Source of the DNA: Hyalangium gracile
GTDB taxonomy: Bacteria; Myxococcota; Myxococcia; Myxococcales; Myxococcaceae
Assembly (NCBI RefSeq): GCF_020103725.1
Contig: NZ_JAHXBG010000005.1
Coordinates: forward strand, 372,001-436,000
Direction of reading: 5' to 3'
DNA length: 64,000 nt
This document shows positions 62,601-64,000 of the stretch, piece after piece. The position numbers were made by a program, and so were the translations under genes. Under the pieces are notes generated by a model. The model was not told where the DNA came from, searched no databases, and saw only the letters and a list, made by a program, of their open reading frames with translations. The number at the start of each line of letters is the position of its first letter. Within the stretch, counting starts at the first letter, position 1.

Positions 62601-64000
62601 ACGTTGACGAAGAGCCTGTAGCTGGTGGCACCCGTGACGGCGGCCCAGCTGAAGGTGGGGCGGCGGGTGTTGGTGATCATCGCGTTGTTGGCCGGAGCGG
62701 TCACCGCGAACGCGCCCGCCGTGGGGGGCGGAGCCGGCGCCACATACGGGTCCGGGATGATGGGGCCACCCTGCGGCGGGTTGGTGGAGCCCGTGGAGTA
62801 GATCTCCACCTGCCACTCCGCATCCTGCACGGCGAGGGCCGTCACGGACTGCGCGCGCTGGGTACCAGAGGACGTGGTGACGACCAGACGGATGTCGGTG
62901 TTGGGCTCGGTGGGAGAGAACTGGTTCTTCGACATCGTCACCGTGGTGTTGGGCGGGAACGTGAGCAGGTAGGTGAAGGGCCCGGGCGGGTTGCGCACGG
63001 ACGGCGTCGCGGCGCCCTCCTCCGGCGTGGGCGTGATGGAGATCGGCGTCGGAGAGACGTTGATCTTCGCGTACGCCAGCTCGGGGAACATCAGCTTGAT
63101 GGTCTGGTTGGTCGTCTGCGTCGGAGGCGTCGTGGTGCCGCCGGTCCTGTAGACCTCGAACGACCAGAGCGAGTAGCCGTAGCCCGTGCCACGCTCGGTG
63201 CCGCGCATGCGCACATAGCGCGCGGTCCCCGAGACGGGGATCTCCTTGCGGCCCACCGCGCCATCGGTGACGGTAGCCAGGGTCGTCCAGTTGGCGTCAT
63301 CGTTGGAGCCATCGATGGTGTACGTCTTGCCGTAGGCCCCCTCCCACACGAGCACCACCTGGCCGATCTGCTGGGACGAGCCCAGGTCCACCCGGATCCA
63401 CTGGGGATCGGCGGCGGCAGAGGACCAGCGGGTGCCGGCGTTCCCGTCGAACGCATAGGTGGCCGCCAGATTGGGATCGTTGTTCTCGATGGTCGAGGCC
63501 GTCGCGGGCCGGCCCCGGGCGAGATCCGTCGCGGTGTCCGTGCCGCCGTAGATCTCGAGCTCCCAGAGCGAGTACCCGTAGCCGATGGCGCGCTGCACGC
63601 CGAGCATGCGGACATAGCGGCCGCTGCCGGACACGGTCAGGTCATCGACTCCGCCGTCCCCGTTGGTCACCGTGGCCACATCCGTCCAGCTCGTGGCGTT
63701 GGCGGACACCTGGATCTTGTAGCTCTTGCCGTAGGCCGTCTCCCAGCTGAGCCTCACGCGGTTGAAGCTCGTCGTGGCCCCGAGGTCGACGTAGATCCAC
63801 TCGTTGTCGGTGAAGCCGCTGCTCCACCGGGTCCCGGCATCGCCGTCCACGGCGGAGGAGCCGACGAAGACACCATCGGTCGAGGACACCGTGACGGGCT
63901 TGCCACGGGCGAGGTTGGTCTGAGCCTCCGCGGCCAGCGGCGAGACCGCCACCAGGGCCATGAGGCACGCACACGTCCAGCGGAGCCAGGCGCTTCTCGC
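59606..64000 (-). CDS. Secreted GH3 beta-glucosidase with discoidin domains, 5' end beyond window
   Basis: Frame remains open upstream of the first ATG (63961) to base 64000, where it reads SAWLRWTCACL and joins MALVAVSPLAAEA, a signal peptide whose Arg-rich start lies outside; so the real start is outside the window. Two F5/8C-like (discoidin) domains at ~14-145 and ~150-290 (each ending YGYSLW), a Pro-rich region, FN3-like repeats, then the GH3 catalytic part with TKHWPGQG and the nucleophile Asp in GVICSDW (~792). Near the C-terminus a third discoidin domain sits inside an FN3-like domain. Probably acts on beta-glucan. Confidence 0.87.
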   Translation of the reverse strand, partial: ARSAWLRWTCACLMALVAVSPLAAEAQTNLARGKPVTVSSTDGVFVGSSAVDGDAGTRWSSGFTDNEWIYVDLGATTSFNRVRLSWETAYGKSYKIQVSANATSWTDVATVTNGDGGVDDLTVSGSGRYVRMLGVQRAIGYGYSLWELEIYGGTDTATDLARGRPATASTIENNDPNLAATYAFDGNAGTRWSSAAADPQWIRVDLGSSQQIGQVVLVWEGAYGKTYTIDGSNDDANWTTLATVTDGAVGRKEIPVSGTARYVRMRGTERGTGYGYSLWSFEVYRTGGTTTPPTQTTNQTIKLMFPELAYAKINVSPTPISITPTPEEGAATPSVRNPPGPFTYLLTFPPNTTVTMSKNQFSPTEPNTDIRLVVTTSSGTQRAQSVTALAVQDAEWQVEIYSTGSTNPPQGGPIIPDPYVAPAPPPTAGAFAVTAPANNAMITNTRRPTFSWAAVTGATSYRLFVNVTRNDYDWMAPGSLLDRFTQVASTTGTSFTLTEDLPDRWTYKWYVVAQLSSGSTSRSDMRTFSLYLPTVETAADGVALINGIRDLNKNGTIEPYEDWHNPVTTRVNDLMSRMTLHEKAMQMFYEAKVYPEAGFTMGPLSPQEIASYQSACAKTRLGIPMIDAGDSIHGFKTSWPTQPGLAASRNLQNAWEMGDMQRREQLAVGSRGTLSPLAEVGTKVLYPRIQEGSGEDADLAAGITRALIAGLQGGPEVNPSSIWVTTKHWPGQGAGGEGGIVYDGTTIHYHMRPWHAAIEAGTSGIMPGYAGTPLLGPEGYGAGDNPSIINYLRTNMGYNGVICSDWLPSGAWSRSANAGSDVMGGANPGQMGAFETEVSAAKIDQAVRRILDLKFRLGLFEDPYKSGPSGTAAWHTADNKFLARRASQESMTLLKNEGALPLRLPAGSRIVIAGPRADDQSCMVTWRSDFHGTEFGDPTIYAAVKARAEAAGYTVYKDAAPAGVTPNAAIVVVGESYYTHGTEWDKEKPYLPGDPIGPAHDPKWSDQYNIIAGFKAQGIPTTTVLIMPRPYILTNLVNQTNALLVAYRPGDMGGYAVADVLFGDVLPRGQLPWQLPRSMSQIGTDVPNNQLEKWDLPFDVGATEAERTTIRQRIAAGQPIQPIYGNPLFQYGAGIQGFGLTDSTPPAAFTLQTPANGATLTTRPTFAWTASSDAQTGIQRYEVFLDGAPYPVATTKTTSSALSGVKLTNGTHSWYVKAFNWANGVTTSATFTFTLNDTAPPAAFAALIPAAGSTASANPTQFIWEQTTDVGAGVSEYILNVDGTDRTPTISASTYVGPTTNSARGRNVSASSNEFGSAGDAVDGNPATRWSSLSTDTESITVDLGSVFSIKRIVLNWEAAYGARYVLETSLDGTTWKALYTENAGNGGIDDIGSLSGVGRYVRMRGVQRATTFGYSLWEFEVYGVGTQQATLSGLGSGTHTWRVRAVDGAGNSTLSSGPLSFTK

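Overview
The window is high-GC DNA with tightly packed, often start/stop-overlapping operons. It looks like a myxobacterium, probably of the Cystobacterineae (Archangium/Cystobacter/Hyalangium/Stigmatella relatives). The reasons are a very large Ser/Thr kinase-cyclase-ATPase-TPR protein, DAG/TPDAG linkers in secreted proteins, alternative complex III next to a CcoNO-type cbb3 oxidase, and a multi-domain secreted GH3 enzyme. This placement is inference from gene content; no rRNA or tRNA gene was seen, and no CRISPR array.

1-22914 (+): a contractile injection system (CIS, phage-tail-like) operon that enters the window already in progress. In order it encodes the C-terminal part of a sheath protein, a tail tube protein, an Afp7-like tube-initiation/LysM-region protein, a 58-aa protein, a gp27-like hub, a gp5/gpV-like spike, a 574-aa protein with a hydrophobic hairpin, gp25, a gp6/J-type baseplate wedge, a tail-I-type protein carrying an NHL-like propeller, a putative CIS tape-measure protein, an Afp15-like AAA+ ATPase, a coiled-coil protein, two large proteins sharing a fibre-like N-terminal module, and a glycosyltransferase-methyltransferase fusion. 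Gaps are 0-14 nt and many genes overlap by 1-8 nt, so this is one transcription unit. A membrane-hairpin component, a split hub/spike and propeller-bearing tail protein make it unlike the textbook Afp/PVC particle.

22918-33835: mixed single genes and small operons: a small beta-propeller protein with an overlapping CPxC mini-protein, a TPR/winged-helix regulator next to a DUF899 protein, a 1.5-kb-residue-class signalling kinase, a small operon rnhA / RsmJ-like methyltransferase / voltage-type K+ channel, and an AAC(3)-type acetyltransferase with a GntR-type operator upstream.

34048-50820: respiration. ccoI-ccoS-ccoNO-ccoQ-ccoP-ccoG (reverse strand) encode a cbb3-type oxidase and its assembly factors; a SafE-like membrane protein is divergent. 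The next reverse-strand operon encodes a dihaem cytochrome c, a NarI-like cytochrome b, and alternative complex III (actABCDEF). Together these move electrons from quinol to periplasmic cytochrome c and on to oxygen.

51047-57117: an ECF sigma factor fused to a zinc-finger anti-sigma domain lies just upstream of the complex III operon, followed by a GntR regulator with a probable non-coding run-on tail, and a sulfur module (two YeeE/YedE half-transporters, rhodanese, TauE-type exporter) that retains what looks like the first 13 codons of a lost persulfide dioxygenase. A beta-CASP MBL nuclease follows.

57261-64000 (-): secreted polysaccharide-related proteins, a dihaem oxidoreductase carrying a CBM56-like beta-glucan-binding domain and a GH3 glycosidase with three discoidin domains that runs off the window end.
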